From the NCBI GenBank assembly GCA_010015605.1, contig ML975246.1:124001-188000 (forward strand): a stretch of DNA of 64,000 nt, in the 5' to 3' direction. Positions 22,189-33,376 of this stretch are shown one piece after another. Within the stretch, counting starts at the first letter, position 1, and each line of letters opens with the position of its first letter. The position numbers and the translations under genes were made by a program. This DNA comes from Decorospora gaudefroyi (Eukaryota; Ascomycota; Dothideomycetes; Pleosporales; Pleosporaceae). The notes beneath the pieces are model-generated. The model saw only the letters and a list, made by a program, of their open reading frames with translations. It was not told the DNA's origin and did not search any database.

Positions 22189-22747
22189 ATGGCTTCTGCG
22201 ACTCCCCTTCCCACACAAGAGCTCCAAGAGATTGCTCAAAACGTACGAGACGCACCTATCCGTACTCGTCTGGGAGTTGGATGGAGCTAACTTTTACGTT
22301 TTGTAGGCCTGCGAGCAAGCAATCGGTTCCGCAGAAGCATACGATCATGCCAAAGTAGGAGACTGGAACAGCGAAATCATCGTACGTCCTCTGTTCCATC
22401 CATCCATCCATCTCTTACTTACTTCACCCCCCATAAACACTACACATCCGCAACTAACACATACACACCAGCAAACCATACTCAAGACCCTGATCCAAAA
22501 GACGAGCCCAGCCTCGGACTCCACCGGCGAACCTTCGCAACCGGCCTACAAATACATTGCCAACAGCACAGTCATCCAGCACATTGGCTCCCCCTCGGAA
22601 CCAGAGAAGCACGGCCGTCGCGGCATGCACAGCGCTGTCGGTGCCTTCTGGAACAACGAAAAGGACGGCACCTACAGCTACAAGTGGGAGGCCGCCGAGA
22701 GCAAGGGCATGGATATCGTCATCACCATTACGTGGATCGCTATCTAG
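22189..22747 (+). CDS. Dynein light chain, Tctex-type
   Basis: Exons 22189-22242, 22307-22381 and 22472-22747 give 134 aa. The Tctex-1 fold is recognisable: LQEIAQNACEQAIGSAEAYDH as the N-terminal helices, then Y-K-Y-I-A-N-S-T-V-I-Q beta strand, GMHSAVGAFWNNEKDGTYSYKWE, and the final strand DIVITITWIAI. It would be a cargo-linking subunit on the cytoplasmic dynein intermediate chain. A Gly/Ser/Pro-rich loop (about 50-65) is longer than usual. The second intron carries a CATC repeat (22396-22412). Confidence 0.93.
22396..22412. repeat. (CATC)n microsatellite in intron 2
   Basis: Four tandem CATC units inside the second intron of the dynein light-chain gene. Confidence 0.8.
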
Positions 22748-23394
22748 AAGGGCAATCGTGGTCGTGCGGGTGATGATGATGGTGGTGGTCGCTTGGTGAG
22801 GTCGCATCTGCCGGCGAGGAAGATGGGCAAGGAGGGGAAGAGTGAGAGTTATGTTCGGGCGTTGCCGAGGGCTGCTGAGGGGTGAGGAGGGTTCTCGTTT
22901 TTGTTTTCGCGAGACCTGGATAGAGGGCCTTTGCTCTTCTCTCGTGGGTCGCTGAGAACCTGAAGTGTATATATTCTTGCGTCCTCTCTGCCTATCGACA
23001 TGGCGAAATTGATACCTATTACCTTTCTCCTTACCTGACAAGTTTGGCGATCTTAGTACTGAAAGGCAATTGGCCGGTCTCGTGTCGTGGCTGGAGCATC
23101 TGGACGAGCACCCATTCACAGTCAGTACGTTATCACACTCTTTGAGGGACAGTGAGGAACCGCTTTAAAGTTATGAGGTGACAGGACCGTCGACGTGGAG
23201 CTTACTGGATCAGGATGGCAAAGGTAAAGGTATACTGATAACTGAGCTTTGACCATCGCAACCGTTTCGGGTAGTGAAAGATGTCACGTGCGTGCAAGGA
23301 TAGGCCCCAACCCGACGCGTCGACCGCACCGCGCCCTTGACCCACTATCGATAAACACCTCGACACCTCAACGCTCGATGCCGATGAGCACGCG
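22748..23394. other. Intergenic before CHL4
   Basis: 647 bp. It contains GTGATGATGATGGTGGTGGTC near 22770-22793 (short triplet runs), CACGTG at 23285-23290 and an ACGCGT at 23315-23320. No supported ORF; a minus-strand ORF across 22454-23119 is a shadow of the dynein gene plus spacer. Confidence 0.45.
23315..23320. promoter_or_regulatory. ACGCGT (MCB-like) 75 bp upstream of CHL4
   Basis: Exact MluI cell-cycle-box core upstream of a kinetochore gene. About 15 ACGCGT words are expected in 64 kb by chance, so this is only suggestive. Confidence 0.3.
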
Positions 23395-24945
23395 ATGGCT
23401 ACCGCACCGGATTACAAGAACATCCCCCACTCACACCGCCTCCCCGTCAGCCATCGCGAAGTCCAGCGCACCTTCACCAAGCTCTCCCGCCAATCGCTCA
23501 TATCGCTCGCACTACAATGGCTAAGCAAGAAGAACCGCGACTTCTGCAAGCCATACCTGCTCAGCGACCGCACGGAGGACGCAGACGAAGAGGAGGACGA
23601 GGACGAGATATACGAGCTGGCACAGAGTTATGAGGCCCTGCAGGAACTGTACAAGCAATTAGGCGGGCGCAAGGGTGGCAGAAGAGAGGTGCTCGATCGC
23701 ATACTCGAGGGAGACTGGAGGAAAGGCGTGTCCATGTACCAGCTGGCTACGGCGGAAATCCAGTACCTCCTCGACCATCCGCACGCCCTGCGCTGGACGG
23801 CCAAGCGTCTCACCAAGATACCAAATGCGCGGTCACCAGTCACAGACATGGAAGTCACAAACGACTCGGACCACCTCCCACGCTTCCAGGCGCAAACCTT
23901 CATGTCGAACCTGGCGCGAGAGTTGACACCCTTGATGAAGGCGCACTACCTCATCATCCGGATAAAGACGTCGCCCATGACCATACTACGGGTTTACATT
24001 CACGACTCGCCGTACAGCAACGAAGCCTCGCTAGCGATCGACACGACTCGTACCGACAGCGCGAAAGCTGTCTTCTTCATCTGGCCGAACGGCTCACCCT
24101 TTGTATACTCGTCGCTCGCAACGCTCACGGGCCAAGTGGTGGGCGATGATGGGCGACACTTGAGGGATATCGTACAACAGGCAATACCAAAAGCTTTCTC
24201 CAGACCGTCGGCGCGATACCAGTTGACAAGCACCAACTTCACCACCAAATCCCTCGAGGCGCTTCTGACCTACCGCGGACCTGGAAAAAGCAATGCGGCA
24301 GCAGGCGGATGGAGCATCTTTCAAGACCACAGCTTCAGCCAGAATGCACTGGACTTTATCACTACGCAAAAGGGCGACGGCCACGACAAGACTGCTGCTG
24401 CCGACAAGACCCATCATACCAATGGCGGACCCAAACCTGGACCGGGCCGACCCCCCAAGCGACCACTCGACGACAAGCCGTCTTCAGACGAAGCCAAACG
24501 ACGCAAAGATGTAGCAGCTGGTCGCTTTGGCACCTCCGCGCAACCAAACGACGGCCAAGGCCTAGAACGCTTCGAAGTCCGAATCGACGACCCATTCCCA
24601 TCCTCATCATCATCCACAACAACGACAGACCAACCCCCACAACCAGACGCCGCCGATGCCTCCCTCCTCGATTCTGCTCAACCACCGACGCGCCGAGGCC
24701 GCCCCTCCGCGCTTGACAGAACAGAACAGGATCTCGAGGAGATTCGGAACGAAGACGGTTGGACGCCCAATGTGCGCTTCACTTTCCATGGCGCACATGT
24801 TTTTGCGGGTATCAGACAGCTCGTCGAGGAGGGTATTGTGGATGGGGAGTTGATGCCTGGGTGGATGACGGGCGAGGCGGGCGTTACGATTGGGGCGGTG
24901 AAGGGGGGTCGTGTACGGAGTAAAGAGGGGGTTCCGGGTGTTTGA
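23395..24945 (+). CDS. CHL4: Inner-kinetochore protein Chl4/Mis15 (CENP-N)
   Basis: Single exon, 516 aa. The N-terminal half carries the CENP-N/Chl4 motif TKLSRQSLISLALQWLS (about 24-40), followed by an acidic loop EEEDEDE, an RREVLDRILEGDWRKGVSMYQLATAEIQYLLDHP block and a central beta domain. The C-terminal half has a Lys/Pro-rich disordered part (about 330-450) and ends with a beta-hairpin segment (PNVRFTFHGAHVFAGIRQLVEEG). In yeast and humans the Chl4-Iml3 (CENP-N-L) pair reads CENP-A nucleosomes and builds the CCAN. The start is ATG 23395. Assignment rests on the N-terminal motif and length. Confidence 0.85.
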   Translation: MATAPDYKNIPHSHRLPVSHREVQRTFTKLSRQSLISLALQWLSKKNRDFCKPYLLSDRTEDADEEEDEDEIYELAQSYEALQELYKQLGGRKGGRREVLDRILEGDWRKGVSMYQLATAEIQYLLDHPHALRWTAKRLTKIPNARSPVTDMEVTNDSDHLPRFQAQTFMSNLARELTPLMKAHYLIIRIKTSPMTILRVYIHDSPYSNEASLAIDTTRTDSAKAVFFIWPNGSPFVYSSLATLTGQVVGDDGRHLRDIVQQAIPKAFSRPSARYQLTSTNFTTKSLEALLTYRGPGKSNAAAGGWSIFQDHSFSQNALDFITTQKGDGHDKTAAADKTHHTNGGPKPGPGRPPKRPLDDKPSSDEAKRRKDVAAGRFGTSAQPNDGQGLERFEVRIDDPFPSSSSSTTTTDQPPQPDAADASLLDSAQPPTRRGRPSALDRTEQDLEEIRNEDGWTPNVRFTFHGAHVFAGIRQLVEEGIVDGELMPGWMTGEAGVTIGAVKGGRVRSKEGVPGV

Positions 24946-25435
24946 TCGTTGTGTTGCTGTGCGTTTAATTTGTTTTTTTTTTGTGCGGTCGTCGTTCTTT
25001 TTCTGTTTTTCTTTTGTAAGTAGATGATGCTTGTTTGTCTGATATACCCACTGTGATTATGATGATGGTGGTGGTGCGGCGTATGGGCGTTGTTGTTTTC
25101 GTCCGCTTCGCATGGGACGTGGATATATGGTATGTAACGACCAAGCGTTTTATCCATTTTTATGCTTTATTGTCTAGCAAGCATATGTTTTCAACAAGCA
25201 CAGATCGACATATATGAACCATTTATGTTACCTACTGGAGTTTCGCTCCTGTCGTTCTAATATTCGCACTTCTAGAAAGTAAAGATGGGTGAGACTCAGT
25301 TAAGAAAGGGGACCTCTAACTCGAACCTCCCGTACACGAAACGAGGACAGTTCGATGTTATACCCAGTCTAACATCACTTCTTCCAACGTACACACGTTA
25401 CCCCACAACAATGGCCCCACTCATCACCGTAATAC
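24946..25435. other. Convergent intergenic CHL4 / C2H2 factor
   Basis: 490 bp, T-rich just after CHL4 (poly-T near 24968-24980) with ATGATGATGGTGGTGGTG triplets near 25058-25076. No gene. Confidence 0.45.
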
Positions 25436-26554
25436 TCAACTATCCTCATCGCCACCCTCCTCACAGCTACTACTCGTCGACTCGCTAACCTTGACCCTCT
25501 TCCTCCTATCTAGAGTAGTCCCAGCAGCCTCAAAATGCCCAACCACATGTCTACACCTCTCCTCCCAAGTACGACTCAGGCTCCCACACTCGCCACACGC
25601 CAACTCACTCCTAGGTCTAAAATCCACCCTACTCAAGTCCAACACTTCCTCTGGTTTCCATCCGCGGCCATGCACCTCCTTGGCGTGCTTGAGGAACTTG
25701 TCCTTCCTGCTGACGATGAAGGCGTGGTCCGTGGGCGTGTGCGCGCACAAAGTGCAGAGCCAGATTTCCTGCGGCTCGTGGGTTTCTTCGTGGCGGCGCC
25801 AGTCGAAGCGCCGGCACGTCGCGTAGTTGCAGCCAAAGGTGCAGCGGTAGGCGCCTGTGTTTACGGAGCGTCGGCCGTCGGTTTGGGGCCGTGGACGCCG
25901 ACAGGTGGCTATGTGTTTTTCTACCAGAGCGAGTGTTGCCGGGAGGAGGTGGGCGTTTGCTGCGCTGAGGGCTGTGGAGATGGGTATTGTAGTGTCCCGT
26001 GGTTGCGGTGACTGTTTGTCGAGCCCGGTGCGAAGCGGAATGTGGGAGAACGGCGTATTGCTGCTAATGCTCGGGTATTCCTTGTTGATGTATCCGATAA
26101 GGAGCTGTGGGTGCGCCTGAGTAAGAGTCGCTAGTGCACTCAGGGTTTCGTTTGAAAGAATGGGGAAAGATTCGGACTGTGCGAGTGTCTCGTACCAATG
26201 TCGCACAAATTCCTGCTGTCTAGTCGTTAGACTTTCAACACTTATTCGATATGATTTTGTGTTGCTGCCACTCTTGTCGTGCTCGTCATCAAGACCTCTG
26301 ATGGCCGTCTTGGAAATTCTTCCATTCAAACTAGTTGAAGACCGTCGTCTTGGTGTAGACTGAGGAGACATTTGGCTCTCTCTAAGCCGCTCAACATGGA
26401 TTGAGTCTTCAGGCTCTTCCTCCATGGGGCTATCTCGAGAGCGCTTTTTATAGTCTGATGAAGTTGGCACGTCTGTAGACTCATCATGTGGGGAAACTTC
26501 TTCCGTTCCAAATGTACGATTGACTGTATCCAAATCACTGGAACTGGGAGCCAT
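25436..26554 (-). CDS. C2H2 zinc-finger protein, putative transcription factor
   Basis: 372 aa from the ATG at 26554; upstream in-frame codons to 26617 begin with TTG, not ATG. Residues 1-95 are Ser/Thr/Glu-rich and disordered. Around 100-150 there is a conserved-looking helical stretch (SLTTRQQEFVRHWYETL...LIGYINKEYP) that resembles the helical part of a homeodomain, without the WFxN core. Three C2H2 fingers follow: near 238-259 (C-x3-C...H-x3-H), 268-297 (C-x2-C...H-x4-H) and 318-340 (C-x2-C...H-x3-H). The C-terminus is Lys/Arg then acidic. Nuclear DNA-binding role inferred; target unknown. Confidence 0.8.
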   Translation of the reverse strand: MAPSSSDLDTVNRTFGTEEVSPHDESTDVPTSSDYKKRSRDSPMEEEPEDSIHVERLRESQMSPQSTPRRRSSTSLNGRISKTAIRGLDDEHDKSGSNTKSYRISVESLTTRQQEFVRHWYETLAQSESFPILSNETLSALATLTQAHPQLLIGYINKEYPSISSNTPFSHIPLRTGLDKQSPQPRDTTIPISTALSAANAHLLPATLALVEKHIATCRRPRPQTDGRRSVNTGAYRCTFGCNYATCRRFDWRRHEETHEPQEIWLCTLCAHTPTDHAFIVSRKDKFLKHAKEVHGRGWKPEEVLDLSRVDFRPRSELACGECGSLSRTWEERCRHVVGHFEAAGTTLDRRKRVKVSESTSSSCEEGGDEDS

Positions 26555-27871
26555 GATTGCTGGCCATATATTTTCTTGTAGTAGTACCGTGTGTTTCTGA
26601 AGAGGCCGGTCTTGCAAATATGATCCCCAAAAAGGAGTGTGTCGGTCTGGGATCCTAGTGGGATACTGGTGAATTGGAAAATTTGTAGAGACATTATCAG
26701 ATGTATAGTCATGAGAAATCGCTACTCCCTGTGACTTTGAGTCAGCTTTTGCTGAGTCGCTTCATTTGTGTTATTAGGCAGCAATCAGTAAAGCGTTATT
26801 TGGGCTCATCGGGCTGATGGGAAAGTGGAGCGACGGAATGCTCACCCAATCCGCCAAATAAGGCGAGCCCACCAAGCATACGTGTGTATCGGGTGTCGTT
26901 CCAGGGATCCTGAAGTTCACCGGATCAATGACGGTGGTGCCCGTTCTAATGGTAGAATGTTGATCATACGGGATTACACTGGCAATAGCGCTGTATGCCG
27001 AAGCTGGAAAGAACGTTTGATATCCTAGAGGGACACCAGCCTGGTAGGATAACGCGGCATCCTGCCATTGGTCTTCGCTGTTGCCTGAGGCACGGGGACA
27101 GGTGTCATGGCGTGCGTTAGCGGGGCTGTCTCCAGATTGGCGGAGCATCTTTTCGGCCCGGACGGATGATGCGAGAAAAATCAAGGCTGGATTAGGTGGG
27201 ATCCATGTCACGTACCCAAGTGGAGGGATACAGTGGTCGTATTATCCTAGGAAAGATCCGACAAACGTAGTTGGGACCAGGTGTGCTCTTAAGGAACTCC
27301 CCCTAGAGACGTTACATGTTGCGCCCTCGCCCTCATCCGTCTTCACCGCACATTACAAGGGAGCTTCGTCGGCTTGCCCGCTCAAAATACCGCAGGACTA
27401 AACCTATGGATCCTGCAAACCTTGTTTCGATATGCCGTAGCGCAAAAATAACATGAATACTTATCGATCTCATGGTCGACCAAACCCGCAGCAACACTTG
27501 ACAAGACATCCAGAGATGCTGCTTCAAAGTATTGAGATTTAATATCGCGGATGTGCGACCTGATACTCCAAGAAACATGAGTTGGAACACGCTCGACAGT
27601 GCCAACAGGCCACCCTCTCAATCTATCGGTTCCTGTAGGATGCCGTGGAAACAGGACGTACGTTGCCCGTCCTGTCGTATTGGGGGCAAAGAGAGTCGCC
27701 TTGGATATCACTTGCTTTTCCAGGTCCACATTCAGTTGCGTGAGAGGCCGCTTCATAAACATGTCCAAGTGATCAAGATAACCGACACGATGCAAAAGTT
27801 GCTCTAGTGGGTTTTGATCGACAACTGGCGAGGCGCTTCCAGATGCACATCGATCGGAGACGAACTTGAGC
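26555..27871. other. Intergenic with two unexplained minus-strand ORFs
   Basis: 1.3 kb between the C2H2 gene and the ALG10 stop. Two minus-strand frames look slightly coding: 27382-27762 (126 aa from an ATG) and 26774-27157 (127 aa). I recognise neither. See findings. Confidence 0.4.
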
Positions 27872-29751
27872 CTACCAGATGAATCGCTGTAGGTTACCAG
27901 GCTCGCTAGGCCACGCGAACGTTCGATATAGAAAGATGTATGATACGACCGTAATGATGGAAAGCAGCCAGACTGTCTCGAAGACCAATCGCATGTCGTA
28001 AGTAGTCTTGCCCGAATATCGATCTGTCGAAAGTGAAGCTGGGATGCATGGCACATGCAGCCGCCAAATGATCCATGGGATAATAAAGTATCGAGGCTCA
28101 ACGAGAGGTGCAGTGATAACGGAAAGAGCAGTGGTGACCAACCATATCGCAATGAAGCTGACTTGGCAGGGCTGACCATGCGCCCTGTCGTTGGTTGGAC
28201 GATCTTCGCGCTTCCCCTTAAACAAATCCTCGCCAATCGACGGTGAGGCGAGCGACTGAAACGTCAGCCATGCACATATATAGTATACAGGAACGGCGAG
28301 ATATTTGAGCGCTGGGTACAATCGTATGATCCTAAAGACGTAGAATACATAGTGACGATTGTCCGCCAAGGTATACGGATGAATGATGGTGTTGAAGTAG
28401 ACGACAAGCAGGCCGCAGATAGTGAACAGTACGGGAACCAGAGTTGTCGGAATCCCATAGTTGGACGTGTTAAGATAGTAGTCGCACATTTCCCGGACTT
28501 GACTTGGTAGTAGTGGGACAACAGGTCGAATCAAGGGTCTTGCGAGAAGTGGAACCGAGAAGAATGCGATATACGGCCAAATATAAAGCATCTGTGGCAG
28601 ATGGATCGTGGCAGTATGCGCGGATTTATCACCTAATAGTATGAGTACCACGAAACCTCAACTTATCGAGATGCTTACCGAGGACAACACTGCCGTTCCA
28701 GGCTACGAAGCCAGCGAACAAAAGCAAAAGAGTAATGTAGGGTATAGCTACCTTGAGAATGACTAAAGGCCTCCTCATTGCTGCGACGACTATGGAAGTG
28801 AGGAATAGGACAATGTCTGGGGGTTGACTTTGATGTTAGTGTCAATCCTGGTGCTTGGTCGAGATTCTACGTACCTTGCGGTCCAGCATCTTGCACAGAA
28901 CAGTCACGAATGATTCCTTCGCCCCAGCTCTCTCGCAAGATTGATGCGAAATCCTCTCTTCTTGCAGTAGTGGACGGTGTATTTGCTTTTAGAGCGTCTA
29001 CGACCGCAAGCCCGGCTGGGAATACTGCCACCCAGAAAATGTTGGTTTGCCGAAAGAGTAGTGAAATAACACCCAAAACCACCGCAACAGCGTCGGTCGT
29101 TACTCCTGCGTCTGTTGTAGATCTTTTCAGGAACGCACTGTAAGCTAGTAGTACGGCCAAAGTCGACATCACATCGGTATAATACAGCGCAGAGAAGAAG
29201 AAAAGGGGAGGAAACAGCGCAATATTGAGAGCACAATGAACATCAAGTACAAAGGACAGATCTTCTGCAGGTGGATCCCTTCTGGCGATGTCTTGGCCCT
29301 CGTGGAATCGTTGACCTGAGTCGTTGCGGAGTCGAAGTACGCGTGAGATGTAGTAGCTCAGGATGAAGATGATGCAAAGAGCTTGTGCGTTCAGGAGTCG
29401 CAAAGATGAAGTTTCGCATCCGATCAAGGGTTTGCATAGTTTGGATACGAGATATCTGGATCGATGATCAGTGCGATTGTTCTTCTCGTCGCTGAAGATT
29501 CGCATACAGGCCGGGTGGTGTGGTAATCTTGGGATCCCAGGAGTAATCACCTATGCAGTACCTCTGCGCCTGTGGCACATGGAAAAACTCGTCCTGGTCT
29601 TGAATTAGGGCCTGAGGATAATGGCGGTGTCACAACTTACTAGGTAGGGTTCTGGGACCTGTCGTGATACATAGTTATACCACGTAACGGTAAGAGAGAC
29701 GATGGTGGTAAGGCCGACGGGCAGCGCCCATGTTTGCAAGATCGAAGACAT
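27872..29751 (-). CDS. ALG10: Dolichyl-P-Glc alpha-1,2-glucosyltransferase Alg10
   Basis: Five exons (29751-29641, 29593-29508, 29455-28875, 28816-28679, 28632-27872) give 558 aa. The first luminal loop carries the family signature DEFFHVPQAQRYC...WDPKITTPPGLY, with the acidic DE pair used in catalysis in this GT-C family, and about 12 hydrophobic helices follow. The C-terminus ends in aromatic FIW. The enzyme adds the third, terminal glucose to the lipid-linked oligosaccharide in the ER lumen, completing the N-glycan precursor. All four introns have canonical ends and keep phase. It is divergent from PSF2 with only 218 bp between start codons. Confidence 0.94.
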
Positions 29752-29969
29752 TGACGTGCGTCTGTCGGACCGAGTCAATGTCGGAGAGCCCTGGAGGGTT
29801 GGGGATGTAGATGGAGGATGTAGGCGTACTGCGTACTTCGTAAAAGACGCGGGTTCCTGAAAATGCTAGGCCCGATTCGGTTAGACACTATGCTCATTGA
29901 GTGGGCGTTTACCCTTCTGGACATATCGAGCAACAATGTGAAGGTCGGTCTTTACGCGTCGCGGCTATT
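29752..29969. promoter_or_regulatory. Compact divergent promoter ALG10 / PSF2
   Basis: 218 bp shared by two outward genes. An ACGCGT lies just before PSF2 (separate entry). Confidence 0.45.
29954..29959. promoter_or_regulatory. ACGCGT (MCB-like) 10 bp before the PSF2 start
   Basis: Exact MCB core next to a DNA-replication gene, of the kind bound by MBF in yeasts. It lies so close to the ATG that it may be in the leader. Suggestive only. Confidence 0.35.
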
Positions 29970-30826
29970 ATGGCATTGTCTCTACCACCAGGGCTTACGC
30001 CCCCGGAAATTGCATTTCTGTGCGAGATGGAGCTGGTCACAATCATACCGCGCCAAAGACTTGAGGGCGTGGAGCTTCTTGCAGTGCGTGTACCCCTCCA
30101 ACACCCCACCATAAACTCTCTTAAAGCTCCAATTCATTACGCCAATGGTGCTAATCGATACATAGGGCCCTATACGACCTCTCCACCCACCGCACAGAAG
30201 CAACATCCCGCTGTGGCTCGCTCTCCTGCTGAAGCGCCAGCGCCGCGCCAACATCCTGCCTCCGCCCTGGCTGAACACGCACTCCCTCACCGCCATCCTC
30301 GACCACGAGACAGAGCACGCTGAAACTTTCTCTCCTCCGCCGCGACTACCCCCACAACCGTCGAGCAACACGCTTCCGACCTCGCCGCCATTTCTGCCCC
30401 ATTCTACCGCAGACGCAGCTCCCGATGCGCTACCGTACCACTGGCTGGAGCTGGGCGAGATGCTGCTCGAAGCCGCTTCAGACGATTTTGAAGAAGCAGA
30501 CAATGTTCGGAAACTGTTGAGAGGGTTGAGGGAAGTGCGCATGGCCAAGCTCAGGAGCGGTGTAGAAGTGTTGGATGCGGGCGGAGGCTTCAAAATGAAC
30601 GGTGTCGGAGGCATAGAGGTAGGCGAGGGCAGAGCATTCATTACTGGAGTCATTGACGGCTTGAGGTATGTATACAGGCCAAACGAAGCATAGCCGTTGG
30701 CTAACAGACCGTAGAAAGATTGCAGCTTCGCGAGAACAGCAACGCAAAGATCGAGACCAAGAAGAGCTGGAGAATGGGTACTCCGGCACAGCCAACTATG
30801 ACGACGATGAGATGGATATGCAATGA
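29970..30826 (+). CDS. PSF2: GINS subunit Psf2
   Basis: Exons 29970-30083, 30166-30665 and 30715-30826 give 241 aa, normal for fungal Psf2. The start PPGLTPPEIAFLCEMELVTIIPRQRL is the conserved A-domain opening. GPIRPLHPPHRSNIPLWLALLLKRQ, which leads into the helical domain, begins right at the second exon. The B-domain segment is interrupted by a Pro/Ser insert (about 90-125). GINS (Sld5-Psf1-Psf2-Psf3) joins Cdc45 and Mcm2-7 to form the replicative CMG helicase. The acidic tail is typical. Start chosen at the ATG giving the conserved MALSLPPGLTPPE opening. Confidence 0.95.
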
Positions 30827-32344
30827 GCTCCAATATCTTGCTACATCTCGAGTGCGACTCCGATGACACGCATCACGCGGACGGGCACAGTACCATCACA
30901 GCCACGTAGCGAGCATGGACGCGCTCGGGTCGACGACCTGGACTTTAGTAACTAGAAGTATTGGATAGAACGATCGCCAACATCGAGCGGGTTCGTCACA
31001 ATAGCTCAAAACCTGGTCAGCGCAGATATCGACACAAACCTAATACGGTAACCTTGTTCCCGACGCGTGTCGCACACATGACTTCTACAACTCCACGTAT
31101 ACCGGCGACGATACCCGTTGCGACCAGGGAACCTCTCTCGAAAGGGTCTGGATCCAACAGTTCCGTCAAGTCGCGCACAAGTCATGGGGTGGACGTGATT
31201 CGCCGACCTCGGGAAGCAGGGACTTCCTCGGAGGCAACGCGTGTCATGGTCCTTCATCGCTCCGCAAACACGTTGCATGACAGCTGACACCCGAGAGGCG
31301 TCCGGTGGGCACAGAAGCCTTCTGTTTTCTTCGCGCCCGAGCCGAAGCTGCATCGGCTTGCGGAGGCAGCGATACGATGAATTATGCCCGCCTTCAGCAA
31401 TAGCATGAACAATCGATAGGAAGACATTATTTTCCCTTCCGTACCCCGTGTGCCCCATTGAAAGCTTTCCACGTGTTTGTCACAATACATATGTACGATA
31501 ATTGGACTCAAATGCAAGCGAGGGGCCCCTTGTGTCACGTATCCATTGGGTGACGGTGAACAATTGTCAAATAATGATAACAAGACAAAAGTCACCACTC
31601 AATTCTTCTTGGTTACCGGTATTCCCGCGAGAGCGCCTTAATCCATGGAAATTCACTTCTTCACGACTAAAAGGTTTAGGTAGTGAACTCTAAAAGTCTT
31701 TTTCCAGAAAGGATCGAAAATGTAACGACGGGAATGCAATGCACGTCAGCCTGTCCGTGTCGATCGTAGTCGTTGTCGCTAGTGTTTAAGCTATCGTATG
31801 TGATGGTTGTTTGTCAGATATGCGCCCATGAAACGTCGTCTCGAGTCAAGTAGTGCCGCCATGCCATGCCATACCGCACTGGTACACGAATATCAGGTCC
31901 TGACTTGTAGGTAGGCTCCCGCTTTCTTTCCATGACTGGTAGGTAAGGTATGGAACACGAGACCGCCGTATCGGCATCGGGTGGTAGGTTGGGTTGCTTT
32001 GTCAGTCGGTCGGGTTTACGTGCATGAGTGGCGTTTGGGCGAGGATGTGGTTATGGCTCGAAGAGAAGAGAAAGGAAAGGGAAAGAAAGTGATGTACTAT
32101 TACTAGGTATGGTATGGCACATGTGACATATGTGATGGGCTGAAAGAAAAGCGTGCGTAAGAGTCAGTCAGGCAAGTTTCGTGAGTCGGAAACGCAAAAT
32201 GAGCGGGGGGTGGGAAGAGCTCGAGATGGCAACGTAACACTGCTGTTCTTCATTATCTTTCTTCTTCTTGTGGGAGGAGGGGATCGACTAGGTTTCTCGA
32301 CCCGTGAACAAGATGACGATAGGTACGCTAGGTTAGCTACTTCC

Positions 32345-32361
32345 CTTCCTTCCTTCCTTCC
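32345..32361. repeat. (TTCC)n microsatellite
   Basis: Four TTCC-type units in the gene-free block. Confidence 0.75.
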
Positions 32362-33359
32362 AACAAGCCGCCCAGACCCGCGCGAATACATCCATGAAGC
32401 ACCTAGTGCATTATTCGCTCCAACCAGAAGTGGAAGAAAAAAAAGTGATCGACAGCTACCCAACCACTTTTTTTCTCTCCATAATAAGCTACCAACTATA
32501 TACCGCCACAACCGCATTCAAAGACCACCCACACCTGGGCACACACTGTAACCGTCCGTTTTGGGCATAGGCGGGTAGGCACGTCGTCTTACTGTATCAT
32601 GTATGTGCTTATCTACCGCAACAGCAACGCATAAATTGCCAAGGAATACGGAATGCTACCTCAGTACCGTGTTGGTGGTTCTTATCAAGTTTTTTTACTT
32701 GGATATTGACTGCTAGGTAGTGAGGGAATCATGGACGTGTATGCATAGATGCATGATGTGATGGATGTTTCTGACGAAGTGACTGGTAATTATAGAACGG
32801 TACTGGAATAGAGTAGGCGACGATAAAATGTACATTGTTGATGGATGGATGGCTGTTTAATTGCGTAAGTTGGTACTTCATCAATCGAAAACGCCCAAAA
32901 GGAAATTATGTAGGCCTTGTTAGAAAAAGCTTTCTTTGTTGTATTGCGGAGGGATGGGGGCTACCGAAATAACGTGTTAGTGTAGGCATCTACCGGTACA
33001 TATAGGTAGGCTTGAGGTTTATTGTTGGTTTGAATTTGCTGTGCATGAAGTTTGGTTCTCCGGTGATATCCGACCGATGCTGTACCAAGGAACGCAATGC
33101 ATGATTAATATGCGTAGAAAGAGTAGCTAGACGTATGAATTGTATACAATATAGGGTCTGGCAGATCCCAGTTGGCCACTAGCTATAGTCTATGCAAGAG
33201 TAGTTCTTTTTCATTGCTGTTGTTGGCGCGTGGAAGCGGTGATATTGGTGCTCTGCTCCGGATGTGTGGCGTAGGTGTAAAGTTCCAAGATCTTGGTGTT
33301 GATGTGGGTGTTCGTCGATGTCTACATACGCTGGAGAGGCCGGCTCGCGGGTATACTGC

Positions 33360-33376
33360 TATATATATATATATAT
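33360..33376. repeat. (TA)n microsatellite
   Basis: Uninterrupted alternating T and A, eight AT units, in the gene-free block. Confidence 0.85.

Noticed and set aside
22454..23119. Minus-strand 221-codon ORF
   Set aside because: Shadow of the dynein light-chain exon plus spacer, with no domain.
27382..28236. 284-codon minus frame reading across the ALG10 end
   Set aside because: Its 5' half is an alternative frame of the ALG10 last exon; only the part after the ALG10 stop is considered, as a finding.
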